The notes beneath the pieces are model-generated. The model searched no databases. It was given only the letters and a program-made list of their open reading frames with translations, and was not told where the DNA came from. Below, one piece after another: positions 41,946 to 50,774 of a stretch of 64,000 bases of DNA (positions are counted from its first letter, which is position 1; each line of letters opens with the position of its first letter). This stretch comes from Streptomyces griseoincarnatus (GTDB taxonomy: Bacteria; Actinomycetota; Actinomycetes; Streptomycetales; Streptomycetaceae). The stretch spans positions 62,001 through 126,000 of the forward strand of contig BMTH01000012.1 of assembly GCA_014649575.1 (NCBI GenBank), read 5' to 3'. The translations under genes and the position numbers were made by a program.

Positions 41946-44014
41946 TGGACACCGCCCTGGCCGACATCGTGCGGGCGACCCATGCCTCCGGCGCCCTGCT
42001 GTACGTCCTCACCCCCGACCGCACGGCCCTCTGGCTGTCCCACGTGACGGGCGCCCCGCGCGAGGTGGTCGCGCCGTGGAGCCGGGTCGCGGTGGGCGAT
42101 CCGATCCCGGTGGCCGACGCGGTGCGCGAGGAGCGCCTGGTGTGGGTGAACGGCCAGGTGGAGATGGCGCGCCGCTATCCCCGGCCGGCGGTGGTACTCC
42201 CCTACGACTTCGCCTTGGCGGCCGTGCCGGTCGCGTCGGACTCCGGGGTGCGGGGCGGGCTGGTACTGCTGTGGCCCAGCGGGCATCCGCCGCAGCTCAG
42301 CCGCGCCGAGCACGAAGCCGTCCGCGCGGGCTCCCGGCGGCTCGGTCATCTCTTCGAGCAGGCCGCACGGCGCGGCGAGCCCCTCGTCACCCCCGGCCGG
42401 CCGCGCATCCTGCCGCCGGATCCGGGACGCACCCCCACAGCCGAGGAGGCATGGGCCGGCACGGCGCTCCTGGACCGGCTGCCCGGCGGGTACGTCGCCC
42501 TGGACCTGAACGGCCGGATCACCCTCGTCACCCCGGCCGCCGCCGACCTCGTGGGCGCCTCACCGGACCGGCTGCTGGGCGCCCTGCCGTGGGAGGCGCT
42601 GCCGTGGATGGACGTCCCCCATGTCGAGGACCGCTACCGCGCGGCGCTGATCAGCCGCACCCCGCAGTCGTTCCGGGTGATGCGCCCGCCCGGCACATGG
42701 CTGTCGTTCGAGCTGTACCCGGACCCCTCGGGCATCAGCGTGCGCATCGACCGCACCGACGACAGGCAGGAGGCCGATCCGGTCGCGCAGACGGCGCACG
42801 GTCCGGGCCGGGCCACGGTGCTGTACCACCTGATGCACCTGGCGACCACGCTGACCGAGGCAGTCGGGGTGCGGGACGTCGTCGACCAGACCGCCGAACA
42901 GCTTCTGCCCGCCCTCGGCGCGCAGGCCATGGTGCTGATGACGGCGCAGGACGGCCGGCTGAGGATCCTGGGCCACCGCGGTTACAGCCCCGACCTGCTC
43001 GCCCGGTTCGACGGGGCGCCGCTGAGCCGGGACATCCCGGGGGCGGCGGTCCTGGCCACCGGGGAGCCGGGCTTCTACCCGTCGTTCGGCCAGATGGCCG
43101 CCGTGTACCCGAAGATGACGCACGAGGACGGGATGGCCGCGTGGGCGGTCCTGCCGCTGATCGCCTCGGGCCGTCCCATCGGCTCCGTGCTGCTCTCCTA
43201 CGACCGGCCGCGCTCCTTCCCGCCCAGCGAACGCGCCGTCCTCACCTCCCTGGCCGGTCTCGTCGGCCAGGCCCTCGACCGGGCCCGCCTCTACGACAAC
43301 AAGGACCGCCTCGCCCACAGGCTCCAGTCGGCGCTGCTCCCCCACAGCCTGCCCGGCATCCCCGGCCTGCGGGTCGTCGCCCGCTACCTGCCGGCCGCGC
43401 GCGGCCTGGGCATCGGCGGCGACTTCTACGACCTGATCCGGCTGGACGAGAACACCGCGGCGGCCGCCATCGGGGACGTGCAGGGACACAACGTGGACGC
43501 GGCGGCGCTGATGGGGCAGGTGCGCACCGCCGTGCACGCCCACGCCACCGTCGGCGCTCCCCCGGACCACGTCCTCGCCGGCACCAACCGGCTCCTCACC
43601 GACCTGGATCCCGGTCTGTTCACCAGTTGCCTGTACGCGCATCTGGACCTCGGGAACGGACGGGCGTGCCTGGCCACGGCGGGGCATCCGCCGCCCCTGA
43701 TGCGGCACTGCGACGGGCGCACCGAGCTGCTGTCCGTCCCGCCGGGGCTGCTCCTCGGCATCGACCCGACGGCCCGCTACCCCTCACTGGAGTGCGCCCT
43801 GCCGCCCGGATGTGTGCTGGTGCTCTACACCGACGGGCTCGTCGAGGCGCCGGGCGTCGACCCGGACGACGCGACGGCCGCCCTCGCCGGTCTGGTGGAG
43901 CAGTCCGACCCGCACGACCTGGAAACCATGGCCGACACCCTGGTCCGGCACGCCCCGGCGCCCGGCGACGACATCGCCCTGCTGCTCCTGAGCCCCACCC
44001 CGGGCGGCGGGTGA
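41945..44014 (+). CDS. GAF-PAS-GAF-SpoIIE (PP2C-type) serine phosphatase
   Basis: A 689-residue signalling phosphatase. An N-terminal GAF-like domain (~1-135) is followed by a PAS domain (~150-260: GYVALDLNGRITLVTPAAAD), a second GAF (~280-440) and a SpoIIE PP2C domain (~460-685) with GGDFYDLI, AIGDVQGHNVDAA and LYTDGLVEAPG as metal sites. It probably dephosphorylates a STAS antagonist. ATG 41945 overlaps a small upstream ORF. Unlike the enzyme at 33007 it has two GAF sensors and no adjacent STAS gene. Convergent with the srsC-like gene, 12 bp between stops. Confidence 0.85.
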   Translation: MDTALADIVRATHASGALLYVLTPDRTALWLSHVTGAPREVVAPWSRVAVGDPIPVADAVREERLVWVNGQVEMARRYPRPAVVLPYDFALAAVPVASDSGVRGGLVLLWPSGHPPQLSRAEHEAVRAGSRRLGHLFEQAARRGEPLVTPGRPRILPPDPGRTPTAEEAWAGTALLDRLPGGYVALDLNGRITLVTPAAADLVGASPDRLLGALPWEALPWMDVPHVEDRYRAALISRTPQSFRVMRPPGTWLSFELYPDPSGISVRIDRTDDRQEADPVAQTAHGPGRATVLYHLMHLATTLTEAVGVRDVVDQTAEQLLPALGAQAMVLMTAQDGRLRILGHRGYSPDLLARFDGAPLSRDIPGAAVLATGEPGFYPSFGQMAAVYPKMTHEDGMAAWAVLPLIASGRPIGSVLLSYDRPRSFPPSERAVLTSLAGLVGQALDRARLYDNKDRLAHRLQSALLPHSLPGIPGLRVVARYLPAARGLGIGGDFYDLIRLDENTAAAAIGDVQGHNVDAAALMGQVRTAVHAHATVGAPPDHVLAGTNRLLTDLDPGLFTSCLYAHLDLGNGRACLATAGHPPPLMRHCDGRTELLSVPPGLLLGIDPTARYPSLECALPPGCVLVLYTDGLVEAPGVDPDDATAALAGLVEQSDPHDLETMADTLVRHAPAPGDDIALLLLSPTPGGG

Positions 44015-44026
44015 CCGCCCGCAGGC

Positions 44027-45055
44027 TCACCCGAGGGCGTTGACGGCGGTCGCGAACAGCCGGGGCAGACGCGCGGCCGCGGGCACGATGTGCGGCGCGA
44101 GCGCGGGCTGCCGGCGCGCTCCGACCAGCAGTTCCGTCAGGAGGCGGTAGCGGCGGGTGGCTCGGGCCCAGTCGGCGCCGTAGCGGCCGGGTGTGCCCCG
44201 GCGGAGGTTGGCGACGAGGGCGCGGGCCCCGGTGAGGGCGAGGCAGACGCCCTCACCGGTCAGCGCGTCGACGTACCCTGCGGCGTCGCCGACGAACAGG
44301 ACCCTGCCGTGCACCCGGGCGCGGGAGCGCCGGCGCAGGGGTCCGGCGCCGCGGACCGGGGTGACCGCCGTGCGCGGAGGGAGGCGGGCGGCCAGCTCGG
44401 GGAAGCCGGCGAGCTGCGTGTCGTAGGGCGCACGCCGGGAGGTCAGCAGGGCCACGCCGACCAGCCGGGGGCCGAGCGGGGTGACGTACGCCTCCGCGTC
44501 CGGACCCCAGTGCACCTCGACGTGCGATGTCCAGGGCGGTACGGCGTAGTGGCGGCGCAGTCCGTAGCGGGGCGGAGTCCGGGTCGGGCGGTCCAGGCCG
44601 AGGGAGCGGCGCACGGGTGAGTGCAGTCCGTCGGCGGCGACGAGCCACCGGGCACGCAGTCCCGCGCCGGGGACGCCCACACCGTCCGCGTCCTGCCGTA
44701 CGCCGTCCACGCGCAGCGGGAGGACGGGGACACCCGCGTCGAGGACCGCCCGGTGGAGGACGGTGTGCAGGTCGGTGCGGCGGACGCCGAGGCCTTCCCC
44801 GCGGCGGAACGCGGCCTCGACGCGACGGGGCCCCTGCACGTAGCGGATGCCGGTGAGGGGGTGGCCGGGGGCGTGCAGGCCGAGGGCGGTGAGGGCGCGG
44901 ACGGCGCCGGGCATCAGGCCTTCGCCGCACGCCTTGTCGACCGGGGCCGGGCGGGGTTCCGCGACGACGGTGTCCAGACCGGCGCGGGCGGCGTGGAGGG
45001 CGGTGGCCAGACCCGCGGGGCCGCCGCCGACGACGAGGAGGTCGGTGCGTCTCAC
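44027..45055 (-). CDS. srsC: FAD-dependent oxidoreductase, SrsC-like phenolic lipid hydroxylase
   Basis: A 342-residue flavoprotein of the geranylgeranyl-reductase/PHBH-like group. DLLVVGGGPAGLATALHAAR is the N-terminal ADP-binding fold, DKACGEGLMPGAV a conserved loop, ARWLVAADGLHSPVRRSLGL the DG motif, and RVLFVGDAAGYVDALTGEG the GD motif with the second FAD contact. GTG 45055 overlaps the preceding stop (GTGA). Third gene after a type III PKS and an ICMT-type methyltransferase, the order of srsABC in S. griseus, where the flavoprotein hydroxylates alkylresorcinol-type phenolic lipids to quinones. Confidence 0.75.
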   Translation of the reverse strand: MRRTDLLVVGGGPAGLATALHAARAGLDTVVAEPRPAPVDKACGEGLMPGAVRALTALGLHAPGHPLTGIRYVQGPRRVEAAFRRGEGLGVRRTDLHTVLHRAVLDAGVPVLPLRVDGVRQDADGVGVPGAGLRARWLVAADGLHSPVRRSLGLDRPTRTPPRYGLRRHYAVPPWTSHVEVHWGPDAEAYVTPLGPRLVGVALLTSRRAPYDTQLAGFPELAARLPPRTAVTPVRGAGPLRRRSRARVHGRVLFVGDAAGYVDALTGEGVCLALTGARALVANLRRGTPGRYGADWARATRRYRLLTELLVGARRQPALAPHIVPAAARLPRLFATAVNALG

Positions 45056-45570
45056 GCGGGCACCGCGTGGGTGGTGAGGGCGGCGTTCTCGCAGCGGATC
45101 CGCACGGTCAGCAGCACCGCGTCGGCCCGGGTGAACACGGTCGCCGTGATCCACGCCGAGTGCACCAGCGGCAGGGCGGCGCCCTCGACGACGACGGCGA
45201 CGTAGTTGGGGTGGCGGAGGAAGCGGTAGGGGCCGGCGCCGACGAGGCGGGCGCCGGGGACGACGATGACACGGGTGTTCCAGTAGGGCCCCAGTGTGGT
45301 GATGCACCACCAGCGCAGGGCTTGGGCGAGCAGGGTGAGCGCCAGGGCGGGCCAGCCGAGGGCGGGGAGGAACGGGCGGTCCGCGAGGAGGGGTTCGAGG
45401 AGGCAGCCCGCGAGCAGGCCGGTGTGCAGCACGACCATGACGGGGTAGTGGCCGCGGCCGTGCTCCACCCCGTCCCGCGCGCGGGCCCGGACGGCGTTGC
45501 GGCGGGCCACGACGAGTTCGGCGAGGCGTTCGACGGCCACGGCGAGGACGAGCAGCGTGTACCAGGTCAT
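45052..45570 (-). CDS. srsB: Isoprenylcysteine methyltransferase-like membrane methyltransferase, SrsB-like
   Basis: A 172-residue membrane protein with about five helices. The C-terminal half holds WWCITTLGPYWNTRVIVVPG and GPYRFLRHPNYVAVVVE, the SAM-binding signature of ICMT-type enzymes (RHPxY), with two Glu/Asn-rich ends. In the srs pathway such an enzyme O-methylates the resorcinol ring. ATG 45570 is preferred since GAGGTG lies 6 nt upstream; GTG 45579 is the longer option. It overlaps the flavoprotein start by 4 bp and begins 10 bp after the PKS stop, so the three form one operon. Confidence 0.8.
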   Translation of the reverse strand: MTWYTLLVLAVAVERLAELVVARRNAVRARARDGVEHGRGHYPVMVVLHTGLLAGCLLEPLLADRPFLPALGWPALALTLLAQALRWWCITTLGPYWNTRVIVVPGARLVGAGPYRFLRHPNYVAVVVEGAALPLVHSAWITATVFTRADAVLLTVRIRCENAALTTHAVPA

Positions 45571-45580
45571 GACGTTCACC

Positions 45581-46711
45581 TCACCAGCGCAGCAGGACGA
45601 GTTCGGTGCAGAAGCCCGGGCCCATCGCCAGCACGAGCCCCCAGGTGCCCGGCTCGGGCCGGTGGGCCTCCGTGAAGCCCTGGAGGATGTGCAGGACGGA
45701 GACGGAGGACAGGTTGCCGACGGCGGCGAGCGAGCGCCGGGACGGGGTGAGGGCGTCGTCGGGCAGGGCGAGCGCGTCGGTCACGGCGTCCAGCACCTTG
45801 GGGCCGCCCGGGTGGCACACCCAGGCGCCGATGTCGCCGGTGTCCAGGCCGTGTTCGGCGAGGAAGCCACGCACCTGGGCACCCAGTTCGCGGCGGACCA
45901 GGACGGGGACGGCGGGGTCGATCACCACGCGGAAGCCGCCCGCGCCGACGTCCCAGCCCAGGAGGTGCTCGGTGCCCGGGTGGAGGTGGCTGCGGGTGGC
46001 GACCACCGAGGGCCCGGCGGCCGGTTCCGCTCCCGTACCGGTCGCGGCGGCGCGGGCGACGAGGGCCGCCGCTCCGTCGCCGAAGAGGGCGCCGGCGACC
46101 AGGTTGGCGCGGGAGTCGTCGCCCTTCTGCAGGGTCAGCGAGCACAGTTCGACGGTGAGCAGCACGGCGGTCCCGCCCGGGTGTCCGCGCAGGTAGTCGT
46201 GGACGCGGGCGATTCCGGCGGCGCCCGCGACACAGCCCAGGCCGAACACCGGCAGCCGCTTGACGTCCGGCCGCAGACCGATCCGTCCGGCCAGGCGGGC
46301 GTCGAGGGACGGGGCGGCGACGCCGGTGATGGACGCGCACACCAGCAGGTCGACGTCGGCCGGGGCGAGCCCGGCCTGCGCCAGCGCGGTGGTGAGCGCC
46401 CGTTCGGTCAGGTCCAGGCCCGCCGTCAGCCACGCCTCGTTGCTCTCCCGGAAGTCGCGCAGCGCGGCGTAGCGCTCGATGGGCAGGGCGAGATGGCGGG
46501 TGCGCACCCCGGCGGACGCGTGCAGGCGGCGGAACAAGGCGCGGTCGGCGCCCGGGGCGAGGCACAGGTCGCCGATGGGCTCGGTGAGCCGGTCCTGGGG
46601 GTAGCGGTGGGGCGGCAGCGCGGTGTGGACGGCGGCGAGGGTCGTCACCGGCGCCGTGTCCGGGGGCGGAGGGGCGGCGGGCGCGGGTTCGGCGATGAGA
46701 GGGACACGCAT
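45581..46711 (-). CDS. srsA: Type III polyketide synthase, alkylresorcinol synthase-like
   Basis: A 376-residue chalcone-synthase-fold enzyme. The catalytic triad is visible: Cys160 in FGLGCVAGAAG, His300 in WVCHPGGPKVL and Asn333 in VGNLSSVSV, with the C-terminal MGPGFCTELVLL loop. It extends a fatty acyl starter with malonyl units and cyclises the chain. The starter cannot be read by eye, but the methyltransferase and flavoprotein partners point to phenolic lipids rather than germicidin or THN. ATG 46711 has GAGGAA upstream at a long spacing. Only 46 bp separate it from the divergent UbiA start. Confidence 0.85.
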   Translation of the reverse strand: MRVPLIAEPAPAAPPPPDTAPVTTLAAVHTALPPHRYPQDRLTEPIGDLCLAPGADRALFRRLHASAGVRTRHLALPIERYAALRDFRESNEAWLTAGLDLTERALTTALAQAGLAPADVDLLVCASITGVAAPSLDARLAGRIGLRPDVKRLPVFGLGCVAGAAGIARVHDYLRGHPGGTAVLLTVELCSLTLQKGDDSRANLVAGALFGDGAAALVARAAATGTGAEPAAGPSVVATRSHLHPGTEHLLGWDVGAGGFRVVIDPAVPVLVRRELGAQVRGFLAEHGLDTGDIGAWVCHPGGPKVLDAVTDALALPDDALTPSRRSLAAVGNLSSVSVLHILQGFTEAHRPEPGTWGLVLAMGPGFCTELVLLRW

Positions 46712-46745
46712 GTCGGTAATGACTTCCTCGCCGTCGCCGCCCGGC

Positions 46746-46757
46746 TACCTTGCACCC
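46746..46757 (+). promoter_or_regulatory. Leaderless-type -10 box before the UbiA gene
   Basis: TACCTT at 46746-46751 followed by 6 nt (GCACCC) and GTG 46758, with no Shine-Dalgarno: the arrangement of leaderless actinobacterial transcripts. Confidence 0.45.
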
Positions 46758-47621
46758 GTGTCCCACCACCCGTCCGGGGTCGTTCCGCGTACGCCGCCGC
46801 GCCGCCTTGCGGCGTTGCTGCGCTGCTGCCATCCCGAGCCGGCTCTGGCCGTCACGGTGTTCGTGACCGCGCTCGCCGTCGCGGCGGGGCACCGCGTCGC
46901 GGGCGCGGCGGCGGTGGGCACGGCGGTGCTGGCGGGTCAGCTGTCGGTGGGCTGGTGCAACGACGCGGCCGACGCGCGCCGCGACACGGTCTGCGGGCGC
47001 ACGGACAAACCGGTGGCCGAGGGGCGACTGCCGGCGCGCGCGGTGGCGGTGGCCGCCTGGACGGCTCTGGTGCTGTGCGTGCCGCTGTCGCTGCTGTCCG
47101 GACCGGGCGCGGCGGCGGCCCATCTGACGGGCGTGGCGGCAGGCTGGGGCTACAACATGCGGCTGAAGCACACGCCGCTGTCGCCGCTGCCGTACGCCGT
47201 GGGATTCGCCTCGCTGCCGGTGTTCGTCACCCTCGGGCTGCCACGGCCGCTCTGGCCCGTCTGGTGGGTGGTGGCGGCGGGGGCGCTGCTGGGGCTGGGG
47301 GCGCACCTGGTGAACGTGCTGCCGGACATCGAGGACGACCTGGCGACGGGCGTACGGGGGCTGCCGCAGCGGCTGGGCCGTACGGCCTGCCGATGGCTGG
47401 CGCCTTCGGTGATGCTCGCGGCCGTGGCCGTGGTCGTCGCGGGGCCGCCCGGCCCGGCGGGCACGGGCGGGCTGTGCCTGGCCGTCGTGGCGGGCGCGGT
47501 GGCCGTGGCGGGTACGGCGACGGCGGCGGGACGGGGCAGCCGGTGGCCGTTCCGGGCGGCGATGGTGGTGGCGGGTCTCGCGGTGGTGCGGCTGCTGGGG
47601 TCCGGGGCGGATCTGGTCTGA
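46758..47621 (+). CDS. UbiA family prenyltransferase
   Basis: A 287-residue membrane protein with about eight helices. The first Asp-rich motif is GWCNDAADARRDTVCGRTDK (NDxxDxxxD type); the second is LPDIEDDLATGVRGLPQRLG. Both bind Mg-prenyl diphosphate in UbiA enzymes, which attach isoprenoid chains to aromatic rings. GTG 46758 looks leaderless. Its position, divergent from and 46 bp from an alkylresorcinol-type PKS, makes a phenolic-lipid or related aromatic acceptor attractive, but no direct evidence ties it to that pathway. Confidence 0.85.
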   Translation: MSHHPSGVVPRTPPRRLAALLRCCHPEPALAVTVFVTALAVAAGHRVAGAAAVGTAVLAGQLSVGWCNDAADARRDTVCGRTDKPVAEGRLPARAVAVAAWTALVLCVPLSLLSGPGAAAAHLTGVAAGWGYNMRLKHTPLSPLPYAVGFASLPVFVTLGLPRPLWPVWWVVAAGALLGLGAHLVNVLPDIEDDLATGVRGLPQRLGRTACRWLAPSVMLAAVAVVVAGPPGPAGTGGLCLAVVAGAVAVAGTATAAGRGSRWPFRAAMVVAGLAVVRLLGSGADLV

Positions 47622-47627
47622 CGCGGG

Positions 47628-48665
47628 TCACACCATGCCGGCGGGCGGGGCGCCGGTGCGCAGCATGGTCAGCACGGCCCGCTCGGCGACGCCCTGGGTG
47701 GCCGGGATGCCGTGTGCGGCCTCGTGGCCGAGGTGCGGCAGGGCGGGCGCCACGGTCACGCTCTCCTCGAACAGCTCGACGACGCGCGGGTTGATGTAGG
47801 AGGCCCGGCAGACGGCGGGGGTGTTGCCGAGATAGCCGGAGACCTCCCGCACGGCCCGGGCGACGGCCCTCTTCCGGGCGGTCTCGTTGCGGGCTGCAGG
47901 CTCCGACACGGCGAGGGCGACGGCCGCCATCACGGTGGCGTGCCAGGTGCGGAAGTCCTTCGCGGTGACCTCGAGACCCGCCAGCTCCTTGAGGTACGCG
48001 TTGACGTCGGCGTTGCTCACGTCGTGCCAGGCGCGGCCCTCCCAGTACGCGAGGAGGCGGTCGCCGCCGCCCCTGCGGCGCAGCAGCGCGGTGAGGCTGC
48101 GGCAGGCGGCGGGGTCGGCGACGGTCCGGATGATCTCCTTGCCGTGCTTGCCGGTGTAGCTGAACAGCACCGCGTCCGACCGGCAGCTGGAGTGCTCCTT
48201 CAGCAGCGTGGTGAGGCCGTAGCTGTTGTTGAGCTCGGCGTACCGGTCGCTGCCGATGCGGAAGAAGCCGAGGTCGAGCAGGCGCACCGCGGTGGCGAGG
48301 ACGCGGGAGCGGGTCAGGCCCCGGTCGCCGAGGTGCCCTTCGACTGCCTCCCTGAGGGCGGGCAGCGTCTCGGCGACGTCGAGGACGTGCTCGTGCTTGG
48401 CGGCCTCCTGCTCGGCGCGGAACCGCGGGTGGTACAGGTACTGGCGGCGTCCGGCGGCGTCGGTGCCCACGGCCTGGAGGTGCCCGTTGGCTCGGGCGCA
48501 GATCCACACGTCGGTCCAGGCGGGCGGGACGACCAGCGCGCGGACCCGGGCCAGCTCCTCGCGGTCGCGCAGGGGTTCGCCCGTCACGTCGAGATAGCGG
48601 AAGCCCCGCCCGTGCCGCAGCCGGCGGTACCCGGCGTCGGTGGGACGAGAGTGGTGGAGACGCAA
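47628..48665 (-). CDS. DNA topoisomerase IB
   Basis: A 345-residue poxvirus/bacterial-type topoisomerase IB. N-terminal clamp: GRGFRYLDVTGEPLRD, then PPAWTDVWICA. Catalytic residues: Arg in FRIGSDRYAELNNSYG, Lys in FSYTGKHGKE, His in FRTWHATV, and the nucleophile Tyr in CRASYINPRVVE. It relaxes supercoils through a 3'-phosphotyrosine. TTG 48665 is chosen because GGGAGG lies 5 nt upstream; no ATG or GTG fits, and the longer upstream frame is non-coding. Convergent with the UbiA gene, 6 bp between stops. Confidence 0.9.
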   Translation of the reverse strand: MRLHHSRPTDAGYRRLRHGRGFRYLDVTGEPLRDREELARVRALVVPPAWTDVWICARANGHLQAVGTDAAGRRQYLYHPRFRAEQEAAKHEHVLDVAETLPALREAVEGHLGDRGLTRSRVLATAVRLLDLGFFRIGSDRYAELNNSYGLTTLLKEHSSCRSDAVLFSYTGKHGKEIIRTVADPAACRSLTALLRRRGGGDRLLAYWEGRAWHDVSNADVNAYLKELAGLEVTAKDFRTWHATVMAAVALAVSEPAARNETARKRAVARAVREVSGYLGNTPAVCRASYINPRVVELFEESVTVAPALPHLGHEAAHGIPATQGVAERAVLTMLRTGAPPAGMV

Positions 48666-48849
48666 CCGGACCTCCCGGCGTGGGCCGACCGTCGTACGCG
48701 GTGGGCGCGTGACCGAGGGCGAAGAAGTAGGACCGGTGTCCGGGTACCCGCGATCCCGCGTCCGGCACGCGCCCGCGCCGGGTGTAGGACGGCCCCGCGG
48801 GGCCACCCGGGTCCTGCCCGGACGCATCGGATGACCCAGGGAGGTCGCC

Positions 48850-49686
48850 GTGGACCGCACACCGCCCGCAGGCACCGTCAGGGTGAGGTTCATCGGCAAC
48901 GCCACCCTGCTGATCCGTTACGGCAGCCTGACCCTGCTGACGGATCCGAACTTCCTGCACCGCGGGCAGCTCGCCCACCTCGGCTACGGCCTCGTGTCGC
49001 GCCGGCTGACCGAACCCGCCGTGGACGTCACCGGTCTCCCTCACGCCGATCTCGACGCGGTGGTCCTGTCGCATCTGCACGGCGACCACTTCGACCGGGT
49101 GGCCCGGCGCCATCTGGACCGGGGCCTGCCCTTCCTGACCACTCCGCACGCCTCCCGCGTCCTCCAGGGGCTGTTCGGGTTCCACCGCGCGGTGGGTCTG
49201 CGCACCTGGCAGAGCCACACCCTGCTGCGCGGCGACTCGCTGGTCCGTGTCACCGCGCTGCCCGGCCGGCACGCGCCGGGACCGGCGCGGCGCCTGCTGC
49301 CGCCGGTGATGGGGAGCCTGCTGGAGTTCGGCGACCGCTCCGGCCGGATCCGTCTGGTCATGTACCTCTCGGGCGACACCGTGATGTACGACGGGCTGCG
49401 CGACATCGCCCGCCGGTGCCCCGACGTCCATCTGGCGGTACTGCACCTCGGCGGGACCACGCTACCCGGCGGCCTCGTCGTCACCATGGACGCCGGGCAG
49501 GGGGCCGACCTGCTCGACGTGATCCGCCCGCACCGGGCACTGCCCGTCCATTACGACGACTACGGCGTCTTCCGCTCCCCGCTCTCCGACTTCCTCGCCG
49601 AGGCGGCCCGGCGCGGGCACGGCGGCCGGATCCTGCGCTGCCGGCCGGGCGAACGGGTGACGGTCGGCGGGGACACCCGCCGCTGA
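48850..49686 (+). CDS. MBL-fold metallo-hydrolase (UlaG/NAPE-PLD-like)
   Basis: A 278-residue metallo-beta-lactamase-fold protein. VLSHLHGDHFD holds His75, His77, Asp79 and His80; other metal ligands are likely the Asp in YLSGDT and the His in RALPVHYDDYG. The N-terminal VRFIGNATLLIRYGSLTLLT resembles the UlaG/NAPE-hydrolysing phospholipase D group, so a phosphodiester or lactone substrate is possible. GTG 48850 follows GGGAGG. Divergent from topoisomerase IB over 184 bp. Confidence 0.85.
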   Translation: MDRTPPAGTVRVRFIGNATLLIRYGSLTLLTDPNFLHRGQLAHLGYGLVSRRLTEPAVDVTGLPHADLDAVVLSHLHGDHFDRVARRHLDRGLPFLTTPHASRVLQGLFGFHRAVGLRTWQSHTLLRGDSLVRVTALPGRHAPGPARRLLPPVMGSLLEFGDRSGRIRLVMYLSGDTVMYDGLRDIARRCPDVHLAVLHLGGTTLPGGLVVTMDAGQGADLLDVIRPHRALPVHYDDYGVFRSPLSDFLAEAARRGHGGRILRCRPGERVTVGGDTRR

Positions 49687-49910
49687 CCCTGCCCAGGTGC
49701 CGCACCGGACGACCGCCGCGGGCTGGTGTCCGGCGGCCCCGCCGGGCCGGGCGAAGTGGCGGGCCCCGTCACGGACGCCGGATGATGAAGCCGGGGAGCG
49801 GAAGGGCCGCCGTGCGGCGCCCCGGTCCGCCCCCGGCGTGGCACGAGACGGTCCGGTCCCGCCGCGGGTCACTTCGCGGCGCGTGCCCGAGCAGGCGAAG
49901 GAGGGGCACC

Positions 49911-50744
49911 GTGAGGCGGTACCTCGGCGTGCTCCAGAACAGCTGGCGGTGGCTGGGCGCCCATACCCTGATGACGCGGGGCCGGGAGCTGGAGCTGATG
50001 CACCGGGCCATGGGCTTCGCCACCCTCGCGCTGGTGACCCTGGCGCCGCTGCTGATCGTGGTCGCCGCCGCGGACCCTCTGGGCCGGGGCGGTTTCGCGA
50101 CCTGGCTGGCGGACGGCATGGGCCTGACCGGGCGGTCGGCGCGGGTGCTCACGGAGATCTTCAGTCCGCCCCGCGAGGTGGTGGGCACGACCAGTGTGTG
50201 GGGTGGTCTCGCGCTCGCCGTGTTCGGCGTCGCCCTGGGCGGCAGCGTCCAGAACGGCTACGAGCGGGTGTGGCGGCTGCCGCCCGGACCCTGGCACCGG
50301 GTGTGGCGGCAGGCGCTGTGGCTGGCCGTGCTGACCGCGTTCCTCTACCAGGAGGTGCGGACCCGCACGCTGCTGTACGGGCCGGAGCGGATCACCCTGT
50401 CGGCGGCGGCCGGCGTGCTGTTCTTCTGGTGGGGTCAGCGTTTCCTGCTGGGCGGCCAGGTCCGCTGGCGCGACCTGCTCCCCGGCGCGGTCGCCACCAT
50501 GGTGGGCCTGGTCGGCCTGCGGATCTTCTCGTACTACGTGTTCACCCCGCTGATCGTGGACAACGCCGTCAGCTACGGCACGGTCGGCGTGGTCCTGGTC
50601 GTGGAGTCCTGGCTGATCGGGGTGGGCTTCGTGGTGTACGGCGGCGCCCTGTTCGGGCACTGGCTGCTCACCCATCACAATTTCCTCCGCCATTTCGGCC
50701 ACCGGCACCCCGACGAGGAGCGGGAGCGGGTCGGGGCGACGTGA
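49911..50744 (+). CDS. YihY/virulence factor BrkB family membrane protein
   Basis: A 277-residue protein with about six membrane helices. WRWLGAHTLMTRGRELELMH is near the N-terminus, GGSVQNGYERVWRLPPG is the conserved loop between helices 2 and 3, and a YGTVGVVLVVESWLIGVGFV helix comes late, the YihY/BrkB layout. These proteins are envelope-linked, sometimes proposed as transporters; the function is unsettled. GTG 49911 is preceded by AAGGAGGG. Convergent with the MGDG-synthase-like gene. Confidence 0.8.
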   Translation: MRRYLGVLQNSWRWLGAHTLMTRGRELELMHRAMGFATLALVTLAPLLIVVAAADPLGRGGFATWLADGMGLTGRSARVLTEIFSPPREVVGTTSVWGGLALAVFGVALGGSVQNGYERVWRLPPGPWHRVWRQALWLAVLTAFLYQEVRTRTLLYGPERITLSAAAGVLFFWWGQRFLLGGQVRWRDLLPGAVATMVGLVGLRIFSYYVFTPLIVDNAVSYGTVGVVLVVESWLIGVGFVVYGGALFGHWLLTHHNFLRHFGHRHPDEERERVGAT

Positions 50745-50774
50745 GGCCCGCAGGTCAGGGGGCCGAGCGTGCGC

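Noticed and set aside
40702..42024. N-terminal extension of the sugar dehydrogenase frame up to 42024
   Set aside because: It crosses the hydrolase gene antisense. The signal peptide and ribosome site place the start at GTG 40701.
47712..49910. Long plus-strand extension upstream of the YihY frame
   Set aside because: It overlaps topoisomerase IB antisense and the metallo-hydrolase in another frame; AAGGAGGG before GTG 49911 marks the real start.
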